Positions 42,347-51,553 of a DNA stretch of 64,000 nt are shown in pieces. The notes beneath the pieces were generated by a model, which was not told where the DNA came from, did no database searches, and saw only the letters and a program-made list of their open reading frames with translations. The translations under genes and the position numbers were made by a program. The stretch is taken from the NCBI GenBank assembly GCA_023412915.1, contig JAEZRE010000019.1, forward strand, positions 1 through 64,000. The letters run 5' to 3'. Numbering within the stretch: position 1 is the stretch's first letter; each line of letters begins with the position of its first letter. Source of the DNA: Bacillota bacterium. Its GTDB lineage: Bacteria; Bacillota; Clostridia; Acetivibrionales; DTU013.

Positions 42347-43048
42347 ATGGGCTATATTACATTAAAAAATGTTACAAAGGAATACAGGAGCGGGTCTAAC
42401 GCCGTACTGGCGGTAAACGATGTCAGCTTCGACATCGAAAAGGGTGAGCTCTGCGTAGTGCTCGGACCCAGCGGCGCAGGCAAGACGACGGTACTGAACC
42501 TGCTTGGCGGCATGGACCGGGCGACCTCGGGAAACATCAGTGTTGGAGGGAAGGAGATAACGAGCCTCGGGGAAAGCGCGCTTACAGATTACCGCAGGCG
42601 GGACGTAGGCTTTGTATTTCAGTTCTACAACCTTATGCCGAATCTTACGGCGCTCGAGAATGTGGAGCTTGCGCAACAGGTCTGCAAAAACCCGCTCGAT
42701 CCGGCAGAGGTACTCGAACAGGTAGGCTTGAAGGACAGGATGGACAATTTCCCTGCCCAGCTCTCGGGGGGCGAGCAGCAGAGGGTTTCTATCGCGCGCG
42801 CGTTATGCAAAAATCCTGCGTTGATGCTTTGCGATGAGCCGACGGGCGCGCTCGATTCGAAGACGGGCATGCAGGTACTGCGACTGCTTGCCGACGTCTC
42901 CCAAAAGTTCGGCGCCACTGTTGCAATTATTACGCATAATGCGCTTGTCGCACCTATCGCAGACCGGGTAATCAGGATGAAAAACGGAGGTATAGAAGCT
43001 GTAGAGCTAAACGGATCACCCGTGCCTGTGGAGGCGATTACATGGTAA
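42347..43048 (+). CDS. ABC transporter ATPase, LolD/MacB type
   Basis: 233 residues. Walker A GPSGAGKTTVLNLLGG, signature LSGGEQQRVSIARAL, Walker B LMLCDEPTGALD and H-loop ITHN are present, along with the 'LMPNLTALENVELA' region of the MacB/LolD subfamily, which powers mechanotransmission-type export. AGAGGTG precedes ATG 42347. The stop overlaps the permease start by 7 bases. Confidence 0.94.
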   Translation: MGYITLKNVTKEYRSGSNAVLAVNDVSFDIEKGELCVVLGPSGAGKTTVLNLLGGMDRATSGNISVGGKEITSLGESALTDYRRRDVGFVFQFYNLMPNLTALENVELAQQVCKNPLDPAEVLEQVGLKDRMDNFPAQLSGGEQQRVSIARALCKNPALMLCDEPTGALDSKTGMQVLRLLADVSQKFGATVAIITHNALVAPIADRVIRMKNGGIEAVELNGSPVPVEAITW

Positions 43049-45453
43049 GGAGCGCTTTACTGAAGAAATTCATAAGAGATATATTGCGCGCAAAGGGGCA
43101 GTTCATTTCAATCATAATACTAAGCGCCCTTGGTGTGCTTGTGTTTAGCGGGCTTGACGGAGCGTGGCGTAATATCGACCTTTGTCTGAACCGATATTTT
43201 GAAGGATACAAACTGCCGGATTTTTGGGTCGTGACGCAAACCGCAGGCTCTGCCGAACTAAAGAGAATAGCCGGGCTGAAAGGCGTATCGGCTGCCCAGG
43301 GCAGATACAGCGGAGAGGTGGAGACTACGCTTCCCGGAGAGCCGAAGCTGATGCTTAATGCAGTGGATGGCACATCCATTACAAATATCCCTAGAATAAA
43401 GAGTGGTAAACCTTTGCTGAAGGAAGACCAACAAGGGTGCCTGCTGGATGAGCAATTTGCCGCAGCCCATGGCTTGCTGCCCGGAGATGGCATAACATTA
43501 AAGCTTAAGGGTCAGGAAGTAACTTTTATTGTAAGAGGTCTGATCAGCAGCCCTGAATATGTTTTTTCTGCAAAGGACATAATCCCGGAACCGAAACTGT
43601 ACGGGTTTGTCTACACCAATCTCGGCTCGTTCGAAGGGCTTGCCATGAATGAAATTTGCGTCATTATGGATAAGCGATCCGATGCCGGTGCAGTAAAAAT
43701 CGAGATAGAGCGGGCGTTGCCACGGGCCTTTGTAATGGACCGTAAATCCCATAGGAGCACGCAAACCGTCAGAAATGAAATGTTTCAATACAAATCGCTT
43801 TCGCGGGTGTTCCCGGTCCTGTTTTTTGCAGTCTCAGCCCTGATAGTCCTCACGACGATGACCAGAATGATGGAGAACCAGAGGATGCAGATGGGTATAA
43901 TGAAATCGCTGGGATACAAAAAGGTTCGTATAATGCGCCACTATATGGCTTATGCTTTCTTCCCGTCCGTTATCGGGTCGGTAGCAGGATTACTGATCGG
44001 TAGAAGTACTTTGCCGTCATTTCTTTTTGATGTGATGTTGGAGCTTTATGTTCTACCTGATATGGAAACCGCTCCGCTTTCAGCCGATTCATTGGTGATA
44101 TGCATCCTGTCGGTGCTGCTTTCCTGCCTTATCTGTTACATCGTTTGCATGAGGAACACCGCCGAAACCTCGGCTTCCCTGCTTAGGCCCAGGCCGACGA
44201 AATCAGGCAGCCGGATATTGCTTGAACATGTGAGGCTACTTTGGTCATCCCTGAGCTTCAACGCGAAAATGATACAGCGTAATCTCTTCAGGAGCAAATC
44301 TCGCACGTTAATGGCTTTAATAGGCGTCCTGGGCTGTACGGCGCTGATCGTTACGGCATTTGGAATAATGGATTCGATCAGTTACCTCATCGATACCTAC
44401 TATGGAAATACGCTGCATTACGAACTCAGCGCGGAACTAAACGGGACAGCCGGAAGCCCGGATGCATATGACAGTCGTGTCCCCGCCCGAACGACGGAGT
44501 GCATCATGGAAAAGGCAGTGAGTATTAGATGCGTCAAGAACGGCCATGCGGCTATAAACAGCCGGACGGCAGTGCTGACTGTGGTTGAAGACGGTCAAAG
44601 GCTTATTTCACTGGACAGGGGGATAAAACGCGATACAGGCAACGCTCTAAGCAAAGGCGGCGTATCTCCCGGTGAAGCTGCGAGTAAAGACAATATTGTG
44701 CGAAACGGCGCTGTTCCGGTATTGGATGTCCGGACCGGAGTAATGATGACTGAGAAGCTGGCTGAGGTGATGGGGCTTGAAGCCGGGGACGGATTAAGCC
44801 TCAAGTTTCCGGGAGAATCGAAGCCGATCGCTGCCGTCATCGAAAGACTTGTACCGGTACAGATCGGGCAGGGCCTGTATATGTATGAATCAGTATGGGA
44901 TACGCTCGGAAAGGGTGCATTCAAACCCACGGAAATACTGATGGACAAACCGGAGGTAGGGTGTGTGCGCTATCTGGAGGACCTCGATGAAGCAAACAGT
45001 ATCAAATGGATGGCGGCATCCAAAGAAAAGACGGTTACGGGGCTACAGGGCATAAACAGTATCGCGTTTCTGATGGCCGCATTTGCACTGCTGTTGGCAT
45101 TTGTCGTCCTATATAACATGGGTGTGCTGAACTTCATCGAAAGGTCCCGGGAATTCGCTACACTGAAGGTTTTGGGCTACCACAGGAAAGAAATGCGGTC
45201 TCTGATAATGAAGGAAAACATTCTGATATCTGTGATAGGTATTCTAGCCGGCGTACTTCCCGGTATCTGGCTTACCGGAACCGTCATGAAAGCGTGCGAA
45301 CCGGAGGATCTGGTCTTTACGGCATATGTGTCGTCCTGGAGCATAGGCGCCGCGTGCGGTATCACGCTACTATTCTCCATACTCATACAGATATTTCTCG
45401 TCCGTAGGGTAAGTACGATAGACATGGTACAGGCGCTTAAAAGCGTGGAGTAA
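43042..45453 (+). CDS. FtsX/MacB-type ABC permease with two FtsX domains
   Basis: 803 residues. One N-terminal membrane helix precedes an extracytoplasmic domain (about 45-250). FtsX-type helices follow at about 255-370, with a second extracytoplasmic domain and a second FtsX set at about 670-800 (FIERSREFATLKVLGYHRKEMRSLIMKEN). This is the double-FtsX form common in Gram-positive peptide or lipid exporters. It couples to the ATPase upstream and the lipoprotein adaptor downstream. Confidence 0.9.
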   Translation: MVRSALLKKFIRDILRAKGQFISIIILSALGVLVFSGLDGAWRNIDLCLNRYFEGYKLPDFWVVTQTAGSAELKRIAGLKGVSAAQGRYSGEVETTLPGEPKLMLNAVDGTSITNIPRIKSGKPLLKEDQQGCLLDEQFAAAHGLLPGDGITLKLKGQEVTFIVRGLISSPEYVFSAKDIIPEPKLYGFVYTNLGSFEGLAMNEICVIMDKRSDAGAVKIEIERALPRAFVMDRKSHRSTQTVRNEMFQYKSLSRVFPVLFFAVSALIVLTTMTRMMENQRMQMGIMKSLGYKKVRIMRHYMAYAFFPSVIGSVAGLLIGRSTLPSFLFDVMLELYVLPDMETAPLSADSLVICILSVLLSCLICYIVCMRNTAETSASLLRPRPTKSGSRILLEHVRLLWSSLSFNAKMIQRNLFRSKSRTLMALIGVLGCTALIVTAFGIMDSISYLIDTYYGNTLHYELSAELNGTAGSPDAYDSRVPARTTECIMEKAVSIRCVKNGHAAINSRTAVLTVVEDGQRLISLDRGIKRDTGNALSKGGVSPGEAASKDNIVRNGAVPVLDVRTGVMMTEKLAEVMGLEAGDGLSLKFPGESKPIAAVIERLVPVQIGQGLYMYESVWDTLGKGAFKPTEILMDKPEVGCVRYLEDLDEANSIKWMAASKEKTVTGLQGINSIAFLMAAFALLLAFVVLYNMGVLNFIERSREFATLKVLGYHRKEMRSLIMKENILISVIGILAGVLPGIWLTGTVMKACEPEDLVFTAYVSSWSIGAACGITLLFSILIQIFLVRRVSTIDMVQALKSVE

Positions 45454-45502
45454 TAAGGCGAGTATAAAAATGTGGATTAAGTTTGGAAGGGGTGTGTTTA
45501 TT

Positions 45503-46771
45503 ATGAAAATAATTATATGTGTATTGTTGTTGGTCCTGTCGGCGCCTTGTCTGCTGACCGGCTGCACCGGCGAAGCAACGGCGGCCCCGGCCGAAACCGG
45601 GAGCGGCTCCTCTGGGAACAATTCCTCTGGGAACAATTCCTCCGGGAACGGCCCTTTCGGGAATGTGAATTATACTCCGGACTATAACCGGGACAATAGT
45701 ATTTCAATGGGAAAATCGGCGTCGGGGATAGTAGAGGCGGTCGATTCCTATACCATTACAGCGCCGTTCGGCGGTTTGCTCGAGCATTTTGACTTAAGAA
45801 GGGGCGATGCTGTAACGAAAGAAGATATTCTGTTCGAGGTGGATACGATCAAGGTCTATTCGCCTCGCGACGGCTCGGTTTCAGGCGTCAGAGCGATGCC
45901 GGGGGATTATGCGCAAACGGTGCAGACCAGGTACGGCGCACTGTGTTATATAGAGCCCGACCCCGGCCTTGTCATAAATGCCTCCATCAGTGGCGCATAT
46001 GCGAAGGCTGAAAACAAGACGATCCACGCCGGCGAGCCCCTTTATATGAGGAATAGCTCAAACGCAAGATTTACTGGAGAAGGGGAGGTGATCGGCGTAA
46101 ACGGGGATAAGTACAGCGTGGAGGTTTTTAAGGGATCCCTGGAAAACGGCGACGTTGTCAGCCTTTTCAGGGACGGCGGCTATCGCAGTGAAAGCAAGGT
46201 GGGAACGGGCAAGGTCGCAAGGATCGATCCCGTACCAGTTGTAGCGCAGGGCTCCGTTCTGAAGGTTCATGTTTCCGATGGGCAGAAAATCAAACGGGGG
46301 GAGCTTTTGTTCGAGATGGTGGGGGGCGATCTCACAGGCTATATTGAGGCAGCTCCGGGTGAAGGCGGTAAGGCAGCCTCGGAGGATGAAAACGACGGCT
46401 GGGGGAACGCCCCCGATAGTAATATCGAGAATACAATAAAGGCTGGCAGGGCTGGCGTGCTGGGGGATATTGCCGTATCTGCCGGTCAGCCTATACAGAA
46501 GGACCAACCGCTTGCAACGCTGTTTTCAACCTCCGACATGGCGGTGATCGCGGAAGTCGATGAGATCGATATCGGGCACCTGGAGGAGGGGGATGATGTA
46601 ACGATCATATTTGACGGCATTCCGGGTAAAGCCTTCGAGGGAAATATCGAAACGATGTCCGAACTGGGTACAAAAAAACAGAATGCCAGTTATTTTGACG
46701 TCAAGGTCTCTTTTGAACCGGATCCGGAGGTAAGGCTGGGCATGAGCGCAACCGTTTATTTCGAGGATTAG
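45503..46771 (+). CDS. Lipoprotein membrane-fusion (HlyD/MacA-like) adaptor
   Basis: 422 residues. The signal peptide ends in a lipobox (LLTGC), so it is a membrane-attached lipoprotein. A Ser/Gly/Asn-rich spacer encoded by a 15-bp repeat follows, then lipoyl/biotinyl-like halves (SYTITAPFGGLLEHFDLRRGDAV and GRAGVLGDIAVSAGQPIQKDQPLATLF) and a C-terminal beta-barrel. ATG 45503 follows GGAAGGGG. With the two upstream genes it forms a MacAB-type efflux unit adapted to a single membrane. Confidence 0.88.
   Translation: MKIIICVLLLVLSAPCLLTGCTGEATAAPAETGSGSSGNNSSGNNSSGNGPFGNVNYTPDYNRDNSISMGKSASGIVEAVDSYTITAPFGGLLEHFDLRRGDAVTKEDILFEVDTIKVYSPRDGSVSGVRAMPGDYAQTVQTRYGALCYIEPDPGLVINASISGAYAKAENKTIHAGEPLYMRNSSNARFTGEGEVIGVNGDKYSVEVFKGSLENGDVVSLFRDGGYRSESKVGTGKVARIDPVPVVAQGSVLKVHVSDGQKIKRGELLFEMVGGDLTGYIEAAPGEGGKAASEDENDGWGNAPDSNIENTIKAGRAGVLGDIAVSAGQPIQKDQPLATLFSTSDMAVIAEVDEIDIGHLEEGDDVTIIFDGIPGKAFEGNIETMSELGTKKQNASYFDVKVSFEPDPEVRLGMSATVYFED
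45609..45653 (+). repeat. 15-bp coding tandem repeat in the adaptor gene
   Basis: CCTCTGGGAACAATT occurs at 45609-45623 and 45624-45638, with a degenerate third copy at 45639-45653 and traces of a fourth. It encodes SSGNN repeats just after the lipid-modified Cys region and is expected to vary in copy number without frame loss. Confidence 0.85.
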
Positions 46772-46898
46772 GAGAGATATCAGGGCTTCGGTCACGATTG
46801 TACTGGAAAATAATAGGAAATAAGTATAAAATAGAGGGGGAATTCTGTCCGGAGTCATGCCGTAAAGCATGCAGGTTTTAGTTTATGGGGGTGAGCTT

Positions 46899-47324
46899 GT
46901 GTACAGGTATTTGATGGATCATGAAAACAGGATCATGTATCTGGTCCGTTCGGGAAATATTCAGGATTGGAATATCTTCCGGGATTATTATAAAACACTG
47001 ATAGGGTTTATGCAGCACGAACGGCTGATGCACCTGGTCATAACGATCGCCTTCATAATTCTGATGCTGGTTGCCTATGCCGCGACGATATTTTTCACGA
47101 TCTGGGCGACCATACTGCTGGATATTGCGCTTACGGCGCTCGTGGCGTATTACGTCTTTCATTATTACAGGCTGGAGACCGGTGTGCAGAGATGGTACGG
47201 GATATACGACCAGATATGCAAAAAGAGCGGTGCCATCAGTACCGGGCAGCCTGAGCCCCAGCCCGAAAGGCATATCGAAATGCAGCCGGCCAACATGCCG
47301 GATATAAAGGATGTCCCCGTTTGA
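46899..47324 (+). CDS. Two-helix membrane protein of unknown function
   Basis: 141 residues with adjacent membrane helices at about residues 45-65 and 70-90, a basic/aromatic flank and a Pro/Glu-rich C-terminal tail (STGQPEPQPERHIEM). The GTG start at 46899 follows GGGGGTGAG; an ATG at 46869 lacks a ribosome site. The family is not recognised. It precedes the DUF815 ATPase gene. Confidence 0.65.
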   Translation: MYRYLMDHENRIMYLVRSGNIQDWNIFRDYYKTLIGFMQHERLMHLVITIAFIILMLVAYAATIFFTIWATILLDIALTALVAYYVFHYYRLETGVQRWYGIYDQICKKSGAISTGQPEPQPERHIEMQPANMPDIKDVPV

Positions 47325-47466
47325 AGCGGATTCCTGCCCTGAATTACTGGTAGCTGCCTGCATTGAAATCGCGGCGGCACTATATTATAATTTCCGTAGA
47401 CAGGTTACGCCGGCTGACCTTCCCGGAAAGCGGCGGTTATTACCCTATACGGAAGGACATGACGTG

Positions 47467-48825
47467 ATGACAGTACAAGAACCCGGGACATACACACGAC
47501 TCGACACTCTGGCGGAAACGCTGTTTGCCGCAGATTCACTGATCATATACAGGCAATTGCTGCAGGACGAAGTATTGACGGAGCTGCGCTCACTGCTGAA
47601 GCTGGTTTTCAACAATAGGAGCGCCGATCCGTTCAGTGCGGCCGGGCTTTATTGTTCGGTATGCAGCAGGCTTTATAGCGCGGGAATGGGCTTAAAGGAA
47701 TATGTCTTGAAGAAACTGCTGCATTCGGAAAATTGCTTCAGCCATGCTGCCGGGGTGAACGGTGCCGACTGTTTGGACAACGCTTTGAAGGCTTCCGTGA
47801 GGCATGATCTTGAGGCTTTGTATACGATAGCTTCTCTCGAACCGGAATTACTAAAAGGATGGATATCGGGGGAAACCGGATCTGAAGGCCGGTTGGCGGA
47901 GTCGTTCAAATCGCTTCCGGGGTGGCCTGACAAGCGTATGAGGATTGACGCAGGGTTTGCGGACAGTATACTTGCACTGTTCATGGAATCCGGAAATTGG
48001 GGCGGGCTAGCCGAAAAGCTTGCTGAATACCACTTTCAGCATGGAAGCGGGATCTTTTCCGAGTATAAGGCTTTTGTATGGAAGCATGACGGCAGCGGCG
48101 GGTATTTGGAAGGCGTGGAGTCTCCGGACCCTGTGACCTTTGCGGAGCTTGTTTCCTACGAAGTTGAGCGGTCCGCGGTTATTGAAAATACGGAACAATT
48201 CCTCAGCGGACACCCGGCAAACAACGTTTTGCTTTATGGAACCAAGGGAACGGGAAAGTCCGCCACTGTAAAGGCGCTTTTGAACGAGTACTGCAGCAGG
48301 GGCCTTCGTATGATCGAGGTGCCTAAGAAGCTTCTGGCCGATTTTCCTGATATCATAAGACAGCTGTCGGGAAGAGGACAGAAGTTCATATTGTTCATAG
48401 ACGATCTGGCTTTCGAGGATAATGAAGAAAATTATACTGCCATTAAAGCCGCGCTTGAGGGCGGGCTGGAAAGAAAGCCTGACAATGTGCTGGTTTATGC
48501 GACTTCAAATCGCAGTCACCTGATAAAGGAGAGGTTCAGCGACAGAGCCGGCTTTGCCTCGGGAGATCCCGACGACGAAGTGCACGCGGCCGATACGATG
48601 CAGGAAAAGCTTTCGCTTTCGGACCGTTTTGGCATAACCGTGGTCTTTACTCCCCCGGACAAGAACAGGTATCTGGATATCGTGGATGGAATAGCCGAAA
48701 GAAGGGGACTCGATGTCGATAAGGAGTACCTTCACAGAGAGGCTTTGAAATGGGAGCTTCGCTTTAACGGCCGTTCACCGAGGACTGCCAGACAGTTCGT
48801 CGACTGGCTGGAGGGGACGCTTTAA
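47467..48825 (+). CDS. DUF815-type AAA+ ATPase
   Basis: About 452 residues. An all-helical N-terminal half leads into a AAA+ domain with Walker A LYGTKGTGKSATVKAL, Walker B FILFIDDLAFED, sensor-1 VYATSNRSHLI and the arginine-finger region LSDRFG. DUF815 proteins are widespread and little characterised. The start is at ATG 47467, 10 bases after GGAAGG; a GTG one codon earlier is equally possible, and a longer frame from 47311 overlaps the upstream gene. Confidence 0.88.
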   Translation: MTVQEPGTYTRLDTLAETLFAADSLIIYRQLLQDEVLTELRSLLKLVFNNRSADPFSAAGLYCSVCSRLYSAGMGLKEYVLKKLLHSENCFSHAAGVNGADCLDNALKASVRHDLEALYTIASLEPELLKGWISGETGSEGRLAESFKSLPGWPDKRMRIDAGFADSILALFMESGNWGGLAEKLAEYHFQHGSGIFSEYKAFVWKHDGSGGYLEGVESPDPVTFAELVSYEVERSAVIENTEQFLSGHPANNVLLYGTKGTGKSATVKALLNEYCSRGLRMIEVPKKLLADFPDIIRQLSGRGQKFILFIDDLAFEDNEENYTAIKAALEGGLERKPDNVLVYATSNRSHLIKERFSDRAGFASGDPDDEVHAADTMQEKLSLSDRFGITVVFTPPDKNRYLDIVDGIAERRGLDVDKEYLHREALKWELRFNGRSPRTARQFVDWLEGTL

Positions 48826-48872
48826 TAGCATGTGAACCATATTTGCTTTCAGGTCTGCGCTCTTCGCGGGGT

Positions 48873-49712
48873 TTACGGCACCCAACTGACTATATATTTC
48901 AGGTCGCCGGCAGCAATCGACGGCTTCTGTACTGCCCAACGCCCTTTTAGTCCAAGTTCAGTCGCCGCAAGCTCGAAATGGCACATTGCGATGCCCATAT
49001 CGACATTTTGGATTTTGATATCCTTAAAAGCGTTGTTATATGCTGCACTTTCTTTTAAATAGAGATGCCAGGTATTTCCGTCTTCCTTTATGATCCTCCA
49101 GGGCTGCTTGTTGGACGCAGACGGGGCCAGCCTGACCGCGGAAAGTACTTTGAAATATTGCCCGCAGGAAGCCGGGTCAAGCGGCGTATCAGCCGATTTA
49201 TCGAAGAACAGCTCTTCCGGTTTCTTCCTGTTTTTTGCTCCTACTACCATCCGCACAAGGTTTTCAGTGAATGTTTTTTTGTCTCCCGCGTATCCGATAG
49301 GAGTGACTGACGGTATAAGCTCAGCCCCTCCCGCATTTATTTTTTGTGCAAAGGTGCTCCTGTTCAGCGAACCGCCCAACCAGCAGGTGCCAAGGCTAAG
49401 GCCTGTTGCCAGGAGGATGTTTTTTTCCATGCAAAAGCCGAAGTCCTCCATGGCTGTTTTGCCCTTTTTGACCGCGCCTGCTATGAAAACCCGAGGACCC
49501 TTTATCAAACCGTAGGTCCCAAGCTTTTTCAATTCGGCCTGCTCATAGCCTGCAGCATCTACGATTTCGAACCGCACATCGCTTCCCAGAGGCCCTTTTC
49601 TATTCCCATCGAGATAATCCTTGATTTTTTGAAGCTTGTCATTCTCTATCTCTTTGTTGCTGTAATTCCTGACGGAATGCCTTTTTTCAATTACCTCGAG
49701 TATCGATTCCAT
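48873..49712 (-). CDS. Nitroreductase-family flavoprotein (TM1586-like)
   Basis: 279 residues. SILEVIEKRHSVRNYSNKEI, GTCWLGGSLNR and a second half with RLAPSASNKQPWRII are nitroreductase features arranged as in the longer TM1586-type subfamily, where two half-domains are fused in one chain. It probably binds FMN and reduces nitro compounds, quinones or another acceptor with NAD(P)H. GGAGG precedes the ATG. It is convergent with the DUF815 gene. Confidence 0.88.
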   Translation of the reverse strand: MESILEVIEKRHSVRNYSNKEIENDKLQKIKDYLDGNRKGPLGSDVRFEIVDAAGYEQAELKKLGTYGLIKGPRVFIAGAVKKGKTAMEDFGFCMEKNILLATGLSLGTCWLGGSLNRSTFAQKINAGGAELIPSVTPIGYAGDKKTFTENLVRMVVGAKNRKKPEELFFDKSADTPLDPASCGQYFKVLSAVRLAPSASNKQPWRIIKEDGNTWHLYLKESAAYNNAFKDIKIQNVDMGIAMCHFELAATELGLKGRWAVQKPSIAAGDLKYIVSWVP

Positions 49713-49745
49713 GACAGTCCTCCAAAAAATTATTTTCTAACGTTG

Positions 49746-50477
49746 CTACTGCTTTTCGTTTTTATTCATATCCGATTGATGTTCTCTTATAGCAGATATA
49801 AGGCTATTTTGATCATCGGTCATATTCTTTGAGGGAAAATCCTTCAAATATAAATTGTTTCCGCTGCCTGGCTTACTCCCTTCCGGTAAGGGTTCCTCCA
49901 GCCGAAGAGTGTATAGGTCTATTGCAATGCCCTTACTCAGCAAAAGCTGATGGAGTTCCAGTAGTAATGCAGCCATCTGATCTTCATTCCGGACGTCACT
50001 CAAAATATTAACCGTCAACGACAATTGAAGAGGCATATTATTCAGGTTTAACGGCGCATCCGGAGTAAGCAGTTGAGTATCGCCAATCAGATCGCCGAGG
50101 GTTAATGACGTTTCATGGGGATATTCTTTTTCAATGATATTTGTCACCATATCGTTAAAATCTCTACATAGCCGTCGATAGGTTGTAAAGTGATTCGCTA
50201 CTTCATATTCATAGTCATCGCTGACTCTACCGTGGCCATACCGGATATAAAACCTTGTATCCTCGCTTTTTTTAGATTGTGCATAACAGCCATAGGCACT
50301 GGTTTTGAAATTGAATTTAACCTTTGATAACTCCAGATCCAGCGTAGAGTAGGTAACGGCAGCATAATCGCGTATTTTTCGGGATGCTGAAAAAGCGGAA
50401 ACCGGATTCCCGGTAAAGGAATTAACAAAATAAAATACTAATCCCAGAAAGAACAGAATGGCTATTGTGACAATCAC
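49746..50477 (-). CDS. Membrane-anchored protein of unknown function, YfjL-like
   Basis: About 243 residues. One N-terminal membrane helix is followed by NSFTGNPVSAFSASRKIRDYAAVTYSTLDLELSKVKFNFKTSAYGCYAQSK, a pattern I associate with the YfjL-like family of Bacillus. The GTG at 50477 has no near ribosome site, while a perfect AGGAGG lies 7 bases before an in-frame ATT at 50498 that would add NTRIRY to the N-terminus. Function unknown. Confidence 0.65.
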   Translation of the reverse strand: MIVTIAILFFLGLVFYFVNSFTGNPVSAFSASRKIRDYAAVTYSTLDLELSKVKFNFKTSAYGCYAQSKKSEDTRFYIRYGHGRVSDDYEYEVANHFTTYRRLCRDFNDMVTNIIEKEYPHETSLTLGDLIGDTQLLTPDAPLNLNNMPLQLSLTVNILSDVRNEDQMAALLLELHQLLLSKGIAIDLYTLRLEEPLPEGSKPGSGNNLYLKDFPSKNMTDDQNSLISAIREHQSDMNKNEKQ

Positions 50478-50607
50478 ATATCTAATTCTCGTATTAATAT
50501 TAGTACCTCCTGCATGCGTTCGGATACCTGCCCTACATTTAGAGGCCTGTCAGGGAAGTATTCTCAAGGCTCTTAAGCCTCAATGCTTCGAACTCGGCTG
50601 ATATAAC

Positions 50608-50642
50608 AATAAAAGCTTCAGGTCAACCCTGAAACTTTTATT
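50608..50642 (-). terminator. Terminator of tRNA-Ser(CGA)
   Basis: AATAAAAG-C-TTCAGG pairs with CCTGAA-A-CTTTTATT immediately downstream of the tRNA 3' end on the minus strand. Confidence 0.75.
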
Positions 50643-50643
50643 G

Positions 50644-50734
50644 TGGCGGAAGAGGAGGGATTCGAACCCTCGTGCCACTTGCGTGACAACCTGATTTCGA
50701 GTCAGGGCCGTTACAACCACTTCGATACTCTTCC
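50644..50734 (-). tRNA. tRNA-Ser (anticodon CGA)
   Basis: Acceptor stem GGAAGAG/CTCTTCC, discriminator G, encoded CCA, long variable arm, GGTTCGAATCC T-loop region and anticodon loop CTCGAAA (CGA, reading TCG) are present. It is the second serine tRNA of the window and carries no sign of an integrated element. Confidence 0.96.
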
Positions 50735-50785
50735 GTATAGTTGCTGATGATTACAGCATATTCAATTTTGTTCAGCGTTCCCTGT

Positions 50786-51268
50786 TCAACGTTCCCTCAG
50801 CTCGCCGAAGAACTCCTTCAGAATGACCGAGCATTCCTGCTCGAGCAGTCCCCAGCTCACTTCGACCCTGTGGTTGAAGGCGCCGACCCTGAATACGTCT
50901 ATGACTGATCCCGCAGCTCCGGCTTTCAGGTCCGAGGTACCGATGTACAGGTTTCTTATCCTTGCCTGAAGGATCGCACCCGCGCACATCGTACAGGGTT
51001 CCAGCGTCACGTACAGGTCACAGTCCGTCAACCGCCATGAACCAAGTATCTTGCAGGCCCTTCGTATGGCTGTCATCTCCGCATGGAGCGTGGAATCCTT
51101 TTTCGATTCCCTCTCGTTATGGCCTTTTGCGATGACAACGCCGTCTTTGACCACTACAGCGCCTACGGGAATTTCACCCGAACGCCGGGCCTTTTCCGCT
51201 TCCGTGAGCGCTTGCGCCATATACCGTTCATGCGTCGTTAAAGAGCGGAGATCCGCTTTGTGCCTCAA
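50786..51268 (-). CDS. tadA: tRNA-specific adenosine deaminase
   Basis: 160 residues. This enzyme converts A34 to inosine in tRNA-Arg(ACG). The zinc and proton-shuttle motif is H62-A-E64 and P-C92-T-M-C95; the N-terminus HERYMAQALTEAEKARRSGEIPVGAVVV is typical. The start is a TTG at 51268, 7 bases after GGAGG; a longer frame to 51304 covers that site. It lies just upstream of tRNA-Ser(CGA) on the same strand. Confidence 0.95.
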   Translation of the reverse strand: MRHKADLRSLTTHERYMAQALTEAEKARRSGEIPVGAVVVKDGVVIAKGHNERESKKDSTLHAEMTAIRRACKILGSWRLTDCDLYVTLEPCTMCAGAILQARIRNLYIGTSDLKAGAAGSVIDVFRVGAFNHRVEVSWGLLEQECSVILKEFFGELRER

Positions 51269-51372
51269 ATCTAAACCTCCCGGCCCATATGAGAAAACGC
51301 GCACTACTGATTATACTACAAAGATTTGCAACAATCAATCGCTTTGATAAGGAATTATATGGAGCTATAGGA

Positions 51373-51402
51373 GTCCGCAGATCAGACGTCTGTTCTTCCG
51401 AT
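51373..51402. other. Illumina adapter-like sequence (possible assembly artefact)
   Basis: The segment matches 19 of 21 bases at the end of the common Illumina read-2 adapter (TCAGACGT-TG-TCTTCCGAT). It translates to VRRSDVCSSD on one strand and SEEQTSDLRTP on the other, peptides that recur in databases as adapter read-through. No gene spans it. It warns that the two sides may have been joined wrongly. Confidence 0.75.
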
Positions 51403-51430
51403 ACGGCGTCGGTAATGTCACGGCGCACGC

Positions 51431-51553
51431 TTATCTGGACATCAGCCTGTTGCTCAGATTGTACAGTAATCTGAATGGGAGGACGATAAGAAACATGATA
51501 CCCATGATGACGAATTCGACAAACATCCCGAAGTAATTATTCAACCTTTCCAT
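51431..51553 (-). CDS. Small membrane protein, 40 residues
   Basis: A short ORF beginning MERLNNYFGMFVEFVIMG with one hydrophobic helix and a basic end (RLMSR). It has an AGGTG ribosome site 7 bases before its ATG and ends 29 bp right of the adapter-like segment. Function unknown; the helix and the ribosome site make it more likely real than chance. Confidence 0.5.
   Translation of the reverse strand: MERLNNYFGMFVEFVIMGIMFLIVLPFRLLYNLSNRLMSR

Noticed and set aside
41647..42347. ATG at 42314 as start of the MacB-type ATPase
   Set aside because: It lies inside the perfect TetR palindrome and has no ribosome site; ATG 42347 follows AGAGGTG and matches the family N-terminus.
51289..51474. ORF with the peptide VRRSDVCSSD
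   Set aside because: The peptide is translated adapter-like sequence and the frame has no ribosome site; it is treated as an artefact, not a gene.
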